64,000 nucleotides of DNA from Sphingomonas aerophila. Its GTDB lineage: Bacteria; Pseudomonadota; Alphaproteobacteria; Sphingomonadales; Sphingomonadaceae. The position numbers and the translations under genes are program-made. The notes beneath the pieces were generated by a model that was given only the letters and a program-made list of their open reading frames with translations, did not search any database and was not told where the DNA came from. Shown in pieces: positions 44,669 to 54,127 of this stretch; within the stretch, counting starts at the first letter, position 1, and each line of letters opens with the position of its first letter. The DNA is taken from positions 62,001 to 126,000 of the forward strand of contig NZ_JACIJK010000010.1 in NCBI RefSeq assembly GCF_014199305.1, read 5' to 3'.

Positions 44669-47600
44669 ATGACGACAGCGGGATTTCGTTCGCGTTTGAT
44701 TGGCGGGGCAGCGACGCTGTCCGTGATGGCAATGCTCGCCCAGCCTGCGCTGGCGCAGGACGTGCCAGCTCAGCCCGCCCAGTCTGGCGCGCCGCAGACG
44801 CCGGCCGCAGTCGACATCGAACAGCAGCAAACCGCCCCTGATTCGCCCCAGGGCATCAGCGACCAGGGTGGAGGAGGCGACGTCGTCGTCACCGGATCGC
44901 TGCTGCGCCGGACCAACACCGAAACCCCGTCGCCCGTCACCGTGCTGACCAGCGACAACCTTGCCAAGGCCGGTATCACCACAGCCACCGAGGCGATCCG
45001 CTCCATTTCCGCCGACAGCGCCGGTTCCATCGGTACCGGCTTCCAGAGCGGCTTCTCGGCTGGCGGTTCGGCCGTGTCGCTTCGTGGCCTGGGCGTTTCA
45101 TCGACGCTGGTGGTGATCGACGGGCTTCGTTCAGCGAACTTCCCGATCAACGATGACGGCCACAACGCCTATGTGGACCTGAACTCCATTCCGTTCAGCC
45201 TGATCGACCGGATCGAGGTGCTGAAGGACGGTGCGTCATCCACCTATGGCGCTGACGCCATTGGCGGCGTGGTCAACCTGATCCTGAAGAAGCACATTAC
45301 CGGCGTCGACGGCCTGGCCGAAGGCGGGATCGCCGAGCGCGGCGACGCGAGCCATTACCGCGCCTATCTGACGGCGGGCATCGGCGATTATGAGGACAAG
45401 GGCTGGAACGCCTACATCAATGCCGAATACCAGCGTGACGGGCGTGTTTCGAACCATAGCCGCGGCTTTCCGTTCAACACGCAGGATCTGACCCGGATCG
45501 GCGGCAACGACAACAACGCCGCGGACGGTGGCCTGACCACCAACACGCCCACCGCCTATGTGGTGCGAACCACGCAATCCGACCTCAACAACCCGCTCTC
45601 GGGCGGCGCGGCGGTCATCAACGATCCCGGCCAGAGCTTCGCCACCTACACCGCCCTTGGCCTGAACAACTGCGCCCGTCCGACGTACAGCATCACCACT
45701 GGTGGTGCGCGCGGGGTCGGGTGCCCCTACGATCTGACCGACCTGTACCGGCAAATCCAGCCGCTGCAGGAGCGTTATTCGTTCAACGGTCGCATCAGTG
45801 TGCGGCTCAGTGACGCGATCGAGGGGTACATCACCGGCAGCTACAGCCGTGACTTCGTCAGCATCACCAGTGGCCCGCCCTCCGCGATCCGGCAAACCCA
45901 GCCATTCGGCGGGTCGCCGCTGGTGGCGAGCAGTAACCCGGGTATCGTGCTGCCCTACTTTGTCTGCGCGGCGGGCACCAACTGCGCGACGGCAACCGAT
46001 CGACGCCTCAACCCGAACAACCCTTACGCGACCAACGCGGCTGCTACCCCCGCCATCGCGGCCCAGAATGCGGCCCGCATTTATTACCTGTTCGGCGACA
46101 TTCCGGGCGGCAGCGATCGCACCAACGAAGTGTTGAGGTTCTCGGCGGGGCTGAACGGTCGTTTTGGCGACGACTGGACCTGGCGGGTAGAGGGAGTGGC
46201 TGCACGCGACGACCTCAGCATCACGCAGCACGGCCTGATCAACATCGCGGCGCTCAGCAACGTGATCAACACTGGCGCGTACAATTTCGTCAACCCGCAA
46301 CAGAACACCCAGGCGGTTCGCGACGCGCTTGCGCCCGACAAGACGACGCCGTCCAACTCGCAGCTGTATTCGCTTGACGCGTCGATCACCAAGGCGCTGT
46401 TCGACCTACCGGGCGGCCCGCTGCAGATCGCGGTCGGCGGCCAGGTGCGGCGTGAAAAGCTGACCAACCGCAACCAGAACGCCGCGCTCGACACCTATGC
46501 GTTGACGACCTCGTCGGCGTTTGGGCAGCGTACCGTGTGGGCCGCCTATGGCGAGCTCGACGCGCCGGTGTTCGAGCAGCTCGATGTCAACCTGTCTGGC
46601 CGCTATGACCATTATTCCGAAGGTTATGGCCGCTTCTCGCCAAAGGTGGGCGCTAAGTTCACGCCGTTCCGACAGTTGGCAATCCGTGGCACCTATTCGC
46701 AGGGCTTCCGCGCGCCAACCTTTGCCGAAGCCGGATCGCGCAGCCAGTATGCGGGCTTCGTCAGCATCGCACCGCCTGGCGCCTTCTGCGCCCAGCATGG
46801 CGGTTCTGCGTCGGGAACCGGTTCCTGCGTAGCCAACGGCAACCCGTATAACCTCAACTACAATGTCGGCCGTGGGTTTGTCGGCAATCCAGACCTGAAG
46901 CCCGAAACGTCGCGCAGCTTCACGGCCGGTGCGATCTTCCAGCCGGTGCGCTGGTTCAGCGCCACGGTCGATTACTACAACATCAAGAAGAACAACCTGA
47001 TCGTTGCAGGGCCGCTCGCGGGCCAGGCGATCACCGCTTATTACTCTGTGGCGGGTTCGGCGACCCCGACCTCGACTGCGGGATGCGCGGCGGTTGCGGC
47101 CGTTGGGCCGGGCTATTCGTGCAACCTGATCGACGCGGTCGATCCGCTGTTCCCGAACGCCCTGCCGCGCGTGCTGATCGTCAACGCACCGTTCGTGAAC
47201 GTGAACTCGGACAAGACCGAAGGTCTCGACTTCTCGGCAACCGCGAACGTGCCGCTGAGCGGTGACATCCGGTTCACCAGCCGGATCGAGGCAACCTATG
47301 TCCTGAAGTACGACCGCCTGACGGCCACCGGTGTGCAGCGCTTTGCGGGTACGCTTGGGCCGTACGACCTGTCATCGGGCAACGGTACCCCACGCATCCG
47401 TGGCAACTGGCAGAACACGCTGGACTTCGGCAGCTACTCGATCAGCGCGACGACCTATTATGTCGGGCGCATCAAGGAGGTCGCGACCGACCAGGGCAAC
47501 CTGTCCCTTGGTTGCGATGCCAATCTGTACCGGACCAGCAACCTGCAGAATTTCTGCTATGTGCGGCCGTTCATCCATGTCGACCTGAACCAGACGTTCA

Positions 47601-47767
47601 AGGTCAACGACAAGTTCGGCTTCTTCGTGAACGTGCAGAACCTGCTGGACGCCCGGGCGCCGGTTGCGCCGGCAGCTTATGCCAGCGCGCCGAACTTCCT
47701 GACGACCTGGCACTATGCGGGCCTGATCGGCCGGCAGTACCGGGCCGGCGCGTCGTTCCGCTTCTGA
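44669..47767 (+). CDS. TonB-dependent receptor
   Basis: 1032 residues, ATG 44669 with AGGGGGA upstream. Signal peptide cleaved about residue 31 (AQPALAQ). TonB-box-like segment DVVVTGSLLRRTNTETPSPVTVL. The plug contains AVSLRGLGVSSTLVVIDGLR and IDRIEVLKDGASSTYGADAIGGVVNL, the standard plug signature. The barrel ends YRAGASFRF. This subtype, which resembles oligosaccharide or peptide receptors, is common in sphingomonads. It is flanked by terminators and appears monocistronic, so the substrate cannot be inferred from neighbours. Confidence 0.93.
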   Translation: MTTAGFRSRLIGGAATLSVMAMLAQPALAQDVPAQPAQSGAPQTPAAVDIEQQQTAPDSPQGISDQGGGGDVVVTGSLLRRTNTETPSPVTVLTSDNLAKAGITTATEAIRSISADSAGSIGTGFQSGFSAGGSAVSLRGLGVSSTLVVIDGLRSANFPINDDGHNAYVDLNSIPFSLIDRIEVLKDGASSTYGADAIGGVVNLILKKHITGVDGLAEGGIAERGDASHYRAYLTAGIGDYEDKGWNAYINAEYQRDGRVSNHSRGFPFNTQDLTRIGGNDNNAADGGLTTNTPTAYVVRTTQSDLNNPLSGGAAVINDPGQSFATYTALGLNNCARPTYSITTGGARGVGCPYDLTDLYRQIQPLQERYSFNGRISVRLSDAIEGYITGSYSRDFVSITSGPPSAIRQTQPFGGSPLVASSNPGIVLPYFVCAAGTNCATATDRRLNPNNPYATNAAATPAIAAQNAARIYYLFGDIPGGSDRTNEVLRFSAGLNGRFGDDWTWRVEGVAARDDLSITQHGLINIAALSNVINTGAYNFVNPQQNTQAVRDALAPDKTTPSNSQLYSLDASITKALFDLPGGPLQIAVGGQVRREKLTNRNQNAALDTYALTTSSAFGQRTVWAAYGELDAPVFEQLDVNLSGRYDHYSEGYGRFSPKVGAKFTPFRQLAIRGTYSQGFRAPTFAEAGSRSQYAGFVSIAPPGAFCAQHGGSASGTGSCVANGNPYNLNYNVGRGFVGNPDLKPETSRSFTAGAIFQPVRWFSATVDYYNIKKNNLIVAGPLAGQAITAYYSVAGSATPTSTAGCAAVAAVGPGYSCNLIDAVDPLFPNALPRVLIVNAPFVNVNSDKTEGLDFSATANVPLSGDIRFTSRIEATYVLKYDRLTATGVQRFAGTLGPYDLSSGNGTPRIRGNWQNTLDFGSYSISATTYYVGRIKEVATDQGNLSLGCDANLYRTSNLQNFCYVRPFIHVDLNQTFKVNDKFGFFVNVQNLLDARAPVAPAAYASAPNFLTTWHYAGLIGRQYRAGASFRF

Positions 47768-47780
47768 TGTGACGGTGATC

Positions 47781-47809
47781 GGGGCCGGGGTGATTTCATC
47801 ACCGGCCCC
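47781..47809. terminator. Bidirectional terminator between TonB receptor and def
   Basis: GGGGCC (47781-47786) plus GGTGAT pairs with ATCACC plus GGCCCC (ending 47809) around TTC, with a GG bulge on the left arm. It serves two convergent genes. Confidence 0.65.
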
Positions 47810-47826
47810 GCCATCATGAGCAGAGT

Positions 47827-48366
47827 CTAGCTTGCGCCCGATCGCGTCAGGTCGCTGTCCGGGAACAAGGCCTCGATGAATCCGAATTTGGTCATGTCGA
47901 CCATGCGCTGCGGGTAGAGCACGCCGTTCAGATGATCGACCTCATGCTGAACGATCCGGGCGTGAAAGCCACGCGCCTCCCGTTCAACAATGGCGCCATC
48001 CGCGCCCAATCCGCCATAACGAATGTGACTTGCTCGCGGCACTTGCCCGCGCAGTCCCGGGATCGACAGGCATCCCTCCCACCCATCCTCGACCTCGTCG
48101 GACAGGAACTCGACCCACGGGTTGACCAGCGCGATCATCGGAACGCCGGGCTCGTCGGGGTAGCGCGGGCTGTGATCGAACCCGAACACGATGACACGCT
48201 GATCGACGCCGATCTGCGGAGCCGCAAGGCCGACCCCGCCCGCCCCGGCCATGGTATCGAACATGTCCCCGATCAGCTGCTGCGTGGCGCTGCTGCCGAG
48301 ATCCGTCACTGGCTGGGCAATACGGAGCAGCCGCGCGTCACCCATCTTCAGCAGATCGCGGATCAT
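47827..48366 (-). CDS. def: Peptide deformylase
   Basis: 179 residues, ATG 48366. All three deformylase motifs present: [18 protein letters not shown] (metal Cys) and QHEVDHLNG (HExxH). It removes the formyl group from nascent N-terminal Met. Unlike most bacteria it is not next to fmt here, which suggests a second or relocated copy. Confidence 0.95.
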   Translation of the reverse strand: MIRDLLKMGDARLLRIAQPVTDLGSSATQQLIGDMFDTMAGAGGVGLAAPQIGVDQRVIVFGFDHSPRYPDEPGVPMIALVNPWVEFLSDEVEDGWEGCLSIPGLRGQVPRASHIRYGGLGADGAIVEREARGFHARIVQHEVDHLNGVLYPQRMVDMTKFGFIEALFPDSDLTRSGAS

Positions 48367-48406
48367 CCCTGACCCGCAACCGGCAGGCGGCGAGGCCGGT
48401 CTGCGA

Positions 48407-49348
48407 TCATGCTCCGCCCTCCCGGCGAGTCAGCGGGCGGAAGGTCGGTGTCGGCGTCTCGACCAAGGTGTCGGGTGGCACCTCCTGCCTCAACCAGACA
48501 TTGCCGCCGATCCGCGATCGCGCGCCGATGGTGACGCGGCCGACAATGCTCGCATTGGCATAGATCACCACGTCATCCTCGACGATCGGGTGGCGGGGCT
48601 TGTCCGTTTTGTCTTCGGAAAGGTCGGGGTCACCGCCCAGGGTAACGCCCTGATAGAGGCGGACCCGTTCCCCGAGGATCGCGGTCTCCCCGATCACCAC
48701 GCCCGTGCCGTGGTCGATGAAGAAGCGGCCACCGATCTGCGCGGCGGGATGAATGTCGATGCCAGTGTCGGCATGGGCGATCTCCGCGATCAACCGCGCG
48801 ACCAGGGGGGCGCCGAGCCGGTAAAGGCGATGCGCGACCCGATGATAGATGATGGCGATGAAGGACGGGTAGGCGACCAGCACTTCGTCCACACTGCGCG
48901 CGGCGGGATCGGCGGCATAGGCAGCTTCCACATCGCTATCGAGCAGGCGGCGGAGCTGCGGCAGGCTGGCGGCAAAGGCCCCGATCACCCCGTCTGTGCG
49001 CGCCGCCACTTCTGGCGAACTGATATCGCCCTCGCGATAGCCAAGCTCCAGCCCGATCTGCGCTGCCAGCTGCGACAGCGTCGACTCGAGCGAAGCGGCG
49101 ATAAAGGCGTTCTCGTTCGCCGCGGTGATCTCCGACGGGCCTAGCCGAAGGGGGAAGAGCGCGGTGCTCAGCTCACGCGTGATACGCTTCAACGCCTGTC
49201 GTGACGGAAAATAGCTGCCCCGCTCGTCGTTACGGGCATGAGCGGTGCGCCAGTCGAGGCGAGCCAGCCGCAACCCGTCCACCACGGTGCCAAGCTCCTG
49301 CGGAAAGGCGATCGGGGCCGTGTCGTCGGTTGCGTTCGGGTCGACCAT
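48407..49348 (-). CDS. cysE: Serine O-acetyltransferase
   Basis: 313 residues, ATG 49348 (MVDPNATDD). An N-terminal helical domain of about 190 residues is followed by a left-handed beta-helix: [44 protein letters not shown] and [16 protein letters not shown]. The His/Asp catalytic pair is in FFIDHGTG. It makes O-acetylserine for cysteine synthesis. Longer than the E. coli enzyme, it resembles the extended EpsC/SatA type. Confidence 0.92.
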   Translation of the reverse strand: MVDPNATDDTAPIAFPQELGTVVDGLRLARLDWRTAHARNDERGSYFPSRQALKRITRELSTALFPLRLGPSEITAANENAFIAASLESTLSQLAAQIGLELGYREGDISSPEVAARTDGVIGAFAASLPQLRRLLDSDVEAAYAADPAARSVDEVLVAYPSFIAIIYHRVAHRLYRLGAPLVARLIAEIAHADTGIDIHPAAQIGGRFFIDHGTGVVIGETAILGERVRLYQGVTLGGDPDLSEDKTDKPRHPIVEDDVVIYANASIVGRVTIGARSRIGGNVWLRQEVPPDTLVETPTPTFRPLTRREGGA

Positions 49349-49536
49349 GACGCTGCTTGTCCTGTTGAGCACGCACAGGCGCGCGCGTGGCGAGATGCAG
49401 CCTCTTTCCACGCCAGCCCGCCGCCGAGGCAACCGAGGTTGGTTTGCGGCGGGACAAGCCTGGATTTCAAGGGCAGGGGCGGCGATCCGGCCTGGCGCCC
49501 CGGTCCCCTATCTGCCGATTGCGTCAACCCGCTCGA

Positions 49537-50724
49537 TCAGCGACCCGTGATAGCCAGCAGGTAGATGCTCGACGCGGCAGAGGAGAACGTGCCCTTCGCC
49601 GGTTCGATCTTGTACAGGTAATCTTCCTTCCAGTGCGGGCCGCCACCCCACCAGCTGACCCCGGCATAGGTCCGCGGCATCGCCCGCATCCTTGCGATGA
49701 ACTCGGCGCCCAGGGCGGCGCAGGTCGCGCTGACCCCGGCGTGGTTACCAAAGGCGAACTCGCCCACCCAAAGCTTCAACCCTCGCGCGGCAGCGGCCTC
49801 GTCCGTGTTCGACACGAGTTGCGCGCCCGTACTGTTGGCGACGCAGGTGGCGCTTGTGCCCGAGCCGTCGGCATCCGGATAGCGATGGCCGGAGATCATG
49901 GTCAGCCCAAGCGGATCCTTCAGGCCGCCGGCGCGATCAAAGGAGCAGGCCGGGCTTTCGCACGCCTTGGTCGCTGCCTCCTTCTTGTCGAACCGGCTCA
50001 TCCCCGACGAGCCCCGCCATTCAATCAACAGCTTGTGCCGGAAACCCGCCTTTTGGAAAGCGCTGATCCCGGCGTTCACCTCCGTCGCGTAGGATTTGCC
50101 GGTGGCAGGGTCGAGCTCATAGGGAGCGCCGGTCTTTGGCTCGTTCATGGTGTCGATCATCACCCGCTCCGCATCGGGAAACGCGGTGATGAACTTCGCC
50201 CACCATGAGGCAAGGTCGGGATCGAAGGTCGCTCCGTAATCATGGCGGTCCAGGATCACATATGCGCCGCGCGTCGTTGCGGCATCCGCAGCCGCCTTGA
50301 TCTTCGCCACCACCGCGGCATTATCGGCCTGCGCGCCCCTGAACGGGATGCGAAAGGCGCGAAAACCCTTGTCGAAATATGCATCGACAATAGCCGGGGT
50401 CGGGCAGAGTGCGCCATCGGCAGCAAACTCGCAGCCTGACAGGTTGACGCCCAGCAATGGCGCGTTGCCGAGATTGATGTTGGCCGACGCGCTCGGTTGC
50501 GCCTCCGATGTTGGCGTTGGCGTTGGCGACGGGGTTGAACTGGGCGTTGGCGCCGGCGATGGCGCCTGGACCGGGTTGGTCGCCGCGGCCGGCGATGCGG
50601 TCGATCCCGTAACCGCCACAGGCGCGGCCACGGGACTCGCGGCCCATCCTCCGCCGCAGGCCGACAAACCAAGCGCGCAAAGGGCGGTGGCGAGCACGCG
50701 GAAAACTCCAGGGTGGCAATGCAT
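49537..50724 (-). CDS. GH5 family cellulase-like lipoprotein with Pro/Ser/Thr linker
   Basis: 395 residues, ATG 50724. Lipoprotein signal with lipobox LGLSAC (Cys23). A Pro/Ser/Thr/Ala-rich linker spans about 30-80 (SPAPTPSSTPSPTPTPTSEA), encoded by imperfect hexamer repeats. The GH5 catalytic domain has acid/base Glu in DTMNEPKTG and nucleophile Glu in LWVGEFAFG, plus AYVILDRHDYG. It probably displays an endoglucanase-type enzyme on the outer membrane. A carbohydrate-binding module is not seen. Confidence 0.88.
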   Translation of the reverse strand: MHCHPGVFRVLATALCALGLSACGGGWAASPVAAPVAVTGSTASPAAATNPVQAPSPAPTPSSTPSPTPTPTSEAQPSASANINLGNAPLLGVNLSGCEFAADGALCPTPAIVDAYFDKGFRAFRIPFRGAQADNAAVVAKIKAAADAATTRGAYVILDRHDYGATFDPDLASWWAKFITAFPDAERVMIDTMNEPKTGAPYELDPATGKSYATEVNAGISAFQKAGFRHKLLIEWRGSSGMSRFDKKEAATKACESPACSFDRAGGLKDPLGLTMISGHRYPDADGSGTSATCVANSTGAQLVSNTDEAAAARGLKLWVGEFAFGNHAGVSATCAALGAEFIARMRAMPRTYAGVSWWGGGPHWKEDYLYKIEPAKGTFSSAASSIYLLAITGR

Positions 50725-50939
50725 AATAGGCTCGTTCGCTCGGGTCGCGAAGCGAGAAGAAGCCGCTTCTTCTCGGACGAGCGGTCCTTGTGGCGAGCAA
50801 GGGTTAACAGACCGTCTGGACGGGCGAGACGGAGCTTACGGCGCCATCGGTTCGCCCGAGGCTCTCACTCGATTGCCCCGCCGAGGGAGATAACCGGAAC
50901 AACGCTGGGCTGAAAGACGCACGACCGCCGCATCATCAT

Positions 50940-50953
50940 TTACACACGTGTAA
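50940..50953. promoter_or_regulatory. Operator-like palindrome
   Basis: TTACACACGTGTAA is a perfect inverted repeat (TTACAC-AC-GTGTAA), resembling TetR-family operators. It lies 84 bp before the small gene at 51037, next to a second repeat. No TetR-family gene is in the window. Confidence 0.5.
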
Positions 50954-50962
50954 GTAATCCAG

Positions 50963-50975
50963 GGTAACGTTTACC
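50963..50975. promoter_or_regulatory. Second operator-like palindrome
   Basis: GGTAA-CGT-TTACC, a perfect 5-bp inverted repeat with a 3-bp spacer, whose centre is 22 bp from that of the first palindrome. Confidence 0.4.
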
Positions 50976-51036
50976 TCCGTAAAACTTGTGTGGGGCAGGG
51001 CGGCGCCGTAATTGCGATCGCTCCAGGAGGTTTGCG

Positions 51037-51198
51037 TTGCCGTACGAAGAAGCTATTAATTTGATCGACCGGTTTGGCGATACGGGCACGGTTGTACGGC
51101 ACATCGTTGGTCAGATGATCACGAATCCTGAAGCAGAGGACCACTGGCGGGCAATCGCCTCAGCGTGCTGCGAGCTCTTTCAGGCAAGCTGGCAGTGA
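51037..51198 (+). CDS. Small protein, unknown function
   Basis: 53 residues. TTG 51037 follows a perfect AGGAGG at 51025-51030 with a 6-base gap, which decides the start. The protein begins PYEEAINLIDRFGDTGTVVRH and has two predicted helices, no signal peptide and two adjacent Cys (SACCEL). I do not recognise it. The upstream palindromes suggest tight regulation. Confidence 0.6.
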   Translation: MPYEEAINLIDRFGDTGTVVRHIVGQMITNPEAEDHWRAIASACCELFQASWQ

Positions 51199-51261
51199 TC
51201 CCGGACCGTCGCGGTGCGGCGGTACGCCTTCGACACTGAAGGCCAAACGCCGGGCGCGATT

Positions 51262-52014
51262 TCAGCGCCTGTTATCCGTTCCGGCGATGCTCAGCGATCG
51301 ACCGCCTTCGTGATCGAGTCCGTTCAGTTGATCGATCAATGCCGGAAGGTCAGCCAGGCTTTCAAGCAGCCTGTACCTTTCCGTTTCGGTCGGCGGGGCG
51401 GCTTGTTCGTGGCTCCATGCGCCTGGTTGCGGAACGTACGCGGCCCAGGCTCCCGCCTGTAGAGCAGGCAACACGTCCGATCGCATCGAATCCCCGGCCA
51501 TGATCATGTCGCCTGCTGGCACGCCATAGCGCTCGCAGATCCTGCGAAACGTGTCGGCTGTCTTGTCGCTGACGATCTCGATCCCGGAGAAACGCTCATC
51601 CAGCCCGGATGCCGCCAGCTTGGCTTCCTGGTGGAGCAGGTCGCCCTTGGTGACCAGGACCAGGCGGCCGCGCTCGGAAAGACGTTCCAGCGTGTCGGCA
51701 ATGCCCTGCAACAGCTCTACTGGATGAGCGAGCAGCGAGCGCCCGGCGGACAGCAGTTTGGTCACGAGAGCAGGGGTCAGCGCATCCCCGCATAGCTCAA
51801 CCGCGGTTTCGATCATCGACAGGGTAAACCCCTTCGCCCCATAGCCATACAGCGGCAGATTGCGCGCTTCGCACGTTTCCAGGGCCTGCCGGGCAACCCC
51901 GGCTTCTGCAAAGGGCCTGACCATGTCGACCAGGGCTGTTTCGGCATCATGGAAGTGGCGCATGTTGTGCCAGAGTGTGTCGTCGGCATCGAGGCAAATA
52001 AGGCGGATCGTCAT
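51262..52014 (-). CDS. HAD-superfamily hydrolase
   Basis: 250 residues, ATG 52014. Motif I DADDTLWHN (DxDxT type), motif II VLVTKGD, and motif IV IMAGDSMRSD. A helical cap lies between about 20 and 95. It is probably a small-molecule phosphatase, and the substrate is not predictable. Divergent from the isochorismatase-like gene across a 143-bp intergenic region. Confidence 0.88.
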   Translation of the reverse strand: MTIRLICLDADDTLWHNMRHFHDAETALVDMVRPFAEAGVARQALETCEARNLPLYGYGAKGFTLSMIETAVELCGDALTPALVTKLLSAGRSLLAHPVELLQGIADTLERLSERGRLVLVTKGDLLHQEAKLAASGLDERFSGIEIVSDKTADTFRRICERYGVPAGDMIMAGDSMRSDVLPALQAGAWAAYVPQPGAWSHEQAAPPTETERYRLLESLADLPALIDQLNGLDHEGGRSLSIAGTDNRR

Positions 52015-52157
52015 GCCGCAACCATTCCATCAAAGAGCAAAGCAGCCAAGATCGTCGGTCCGGCCGGGTGGATTATCGCTTGATGGCGCTTCGCTTGATC
52101 CAGGCTGTCGTTGTTGCAGGATTCTTGTCGTAGCGCGCGGCGCGTAGGAGAGCGCGC

Positions 52158-52745
52158 ATGGCGAATGCAGAAATTGAATCCAAGGCAGCGGGCGCAACAG
52201 CGCTGCTGATCATCGACATGATCACGGACCTCGACTTTACTGGTGGCAAGGAGATGCTGCCGGGCGTGAAGAGTGCTGCGGAGGCGATCGCGCGGCTTTG
52301 CGACGAGTGCCGCGCCGCCGGCGTGCCGATCGTTTATGTGAACGACAATTACGGGCAATGGCACTCAGAACGGTCCAAGCTGATCGAGCGTGTGGAAGGC
52401 AGCCCAGCGGCTGAGGTCGTCCGGCCGCTGATGCCGCAGGATGACGACTTCTTCGTTGTGAAGCCGCAATTCTCTGGCTTCTACGCCACAAACTTGCCCG
52501 TGCTGTTGCCAAAGCTGGGTGCAAGCCGCCTGATCCTGACGGGCATTTCTGCAGACATCTGCGTGTTGTTCACCGCTGCCGACGCTCACATGCGCGCCTA
52601 CGACCTGTGGGTGCCTGCCGATTGCGTCGCCAGCCAGGACGCCCAACGCACTCGCTGGGCGCTCGACATCATGGCGCACAGCATGAAGGCCGAAACCGCT
52701 CGGGCAGCGGATCTCGACCTCGCCGACTGGGTGAAAAGGGCGTAA
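52158..52745 (+). CDS. Isochorismatase-like cysteine hydrolase
   Basis: 195 residues, ATG 52158 behind AGGAGAG. Catalytic triad candidates: Asp in LLIIDMITD, Lys in FVVKPQFSGF and nucleophilic Cys in GISADICVLFTAADAHMR. This fits nicotinamidase or ureidoacrylate-type amidohydrolases, with exact amide unknown. Confidence 0.88.
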   Translation: MANAEIESKAAGATALLIIDMITDLDFTGGKEMLPGVKSAAEAIARLCDECRAAGVPIVYVNDNYGQWHSERSKLIERVEGSPAAEVVRPLMPQDDDFFVVKPQFSGFYATNLPVLLPKLGASRLILTGISADICVLFTAADAHMRAYDLWVPADCVASQDAQRTRWALDIMAHSMKAETARAADLDLADWVKRA

Positions 52746-52836
52746 ACGAGAGGAAAGGGATCGGCACGGCATGCGCATACCTGCGCGTCCGGGTTCGTGA
52801 GCTGGGCAGGCAACTTACCAACCGAAAGAACCGACC

Positions 52837-53541
52837 GTGCGGACTCTTTTCACTTTGCCAGTCGTCATGTCGGTCCTGGCTGCAACGTTGCTGGTCGCGA
52901 CGCCCGCCTGTGCGCAGCGGGAGGACGAGCAACTATGGTTGCAGGTGAACACCAATGTTACGCTCAACGACGATGTGCGCCTGACCCTGGAGCAGATTGC
53001 CCGGTTCAGCGATCGGCAGGATGGATTGTACCAGACCGAGTTTGGCGGCCTGCTGTCCTATCGTGTGATCAAGGGGGTGGAGCTGGGCTTCGGGTACCGC
53101 AAGGTAGGCGCGCACAACGGCAATACGGGCGAGAACGAGGACCGATTGCGCCAACAGGTCGTGGCCAGTTTTGGGCGGGTGACGACCCGTTTTCGCGTGG
53201 ATGAACGTTTTTACCCGATTGGCAGCGGGGTGGGTGTGCGGATCCGGCCACTCGTCCGCTACAACCACCCGCTTGGCCGCAAGGGGCTCGCGTTGTTCGT
53301 CAGCCATGAAAGCTTCATTCTCCCGAACAGCACCAACTGGGGACAGCGCAGCGGCTATGAGCGGATGCGCAATCTGGTGGGCCTGGTGATACCGATCGGG
53401 CAACAGGTCAGCGCGGACGTCGGATACCTAAATCAGTTCCGGCCTGACCGGGGGGGCGCACGGGCGCAGATGGATCACGCGCTCAGCGTGCAACTCACCA
53501 TCAACCTCCATACCGCGCTGGCGCCGCTTACCCACGACTGA
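52837..53541 (+). CDS. DUF2490 outer-membrane beta-barrel protein
   Basis: 234 residues with GTG 52837. Signal peptide to about residue 26 (TPACAQ). Alternating amphipathic beta strands (LWLQVNTNVTLNDDVRLTLEQIARF, VELGFGYRKV, TRFRVDERFYPIGSG) match DUF2490. It probably forms a small outer-membrane barrel. Function unknown. Confidence 0.78.
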   Translation: MRTLFTLPVVMSVLAATLLVATPACAQREDEQLWLQVNTNVTLNDDVRLTLEQIARFSDRQDGLYQTEFGGLLSYRVIKGVELGFGYRKVGAHNGNTGENEDRLRQQVVASFGRVTTRFRVDERFYPIGSGVGVRIRPLVRYNHPLGRKGLALFVSHESFILPNSTNWGQRSGYERMRNLVGLVIPIGQQVSADVGYLNQFRPDRGGARAQMDHALSVQLTINLHTALAPLTHD

Positions 53542-53680
53542 CTGGCCGGCGGGATTATATTGATCACGCTCAGGCAATCATAATTGCATCAAAGTACTGA
53601 TTGCCGCCGCCATTACGGCCGTGTTTTTGTTGAATTAAACATTCTAGCCCCTAGAAACTGCGCGCCACTGACACGAACCA

Positions 53681-53705
53681 TGAACCGAACCGCGCAGTCA
53701 GCGTT
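53681..53705 (+). promoter_or_regulatory. Possible EcfG-like promoter
   Basis: TGAAC (53681-53685), a 16-base spacer and CGTT (53702-53705). It differs from consensus at the first base and sits 46 bp before the DUF6894-like gene. Confidence 0.3.
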
Positions 53706-53750
53706 CGGAGGCAAGCATGGTCCTGCGCCGTGTCGCCAGGGAGACTACCC

Positions 53751-54017
53751 ATGTTGTGCTTCTTCAACCTTGCTGGGGCGGTCTATGATCCTGATGTCGT
53801 GGGGGTCGATCTGCCAACGCTGGTAGACGCCCGGGTTGAGGCCGCCCGGTACATTGGCGAGGTGATCCGCGACAAGCCGGAGGTCGTATGGGCCGGCGAC
53901 GAGGTGCGCGTTGAGGTCACCGATGAACGCCGGTTGCTTCTGTTCACGATTGTAGCGTTCGGCGTCGATGCTCCAGCCGTTGCCGGGCAGCCGGCGAGCT
54001 TCCGGCCGAACCCCTAA
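53751..54017 (+). CDS. DUF6894-like small protein
   Basis: 88 residues, ATG 53751 with GGGAG upstream. Begins MLCFFNLAGAVYDPDVVGVDLPTL and continues ARVEAARYIGEVIRD, the pattern of the small DUF6894 proteins common in Sphingomonas and Methylobacterium. Function unknown. Confidence 0.65.
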   Translation: MLCFFNLAGAVYDPDVVGVDLPTLVDARVEAARYIGEVIRDKPEVVWAGDEVRVEVTDERRLLLFTIVAFGVDAPAVAGQPASFRPNP

Positions 54018-54127
54018 GAGGCTGGGGCCTTCCTGCGACAAGGGCCTTGTCGCCGTCCGTATGCAATCCCCTGACTAACAAGGTCGCAGCTAAATCAAGT
54101 TGGCTGACGCAGTCGCGGCCAGCGGCT

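Larger units (their letters stand above)
50725..51036. other. Intergenic region with two palindromes
   Basis: 312 bp between the divergent GH5 lipoprotein and the 53-residue gene. The GH5-proximal part has no evident signal. The distal 100 bp hold the inverted repeats at 50940 and 50963 and the ribosome site at 51025-51030. Confidence 0.5.

Noticed and set aside
50510..50590. Hexamer repeats read as a possible regulatory or recombination repeat
   Set aside because: They encode the Pro/Ser/Thr linker of the GH5 lipoprotein.
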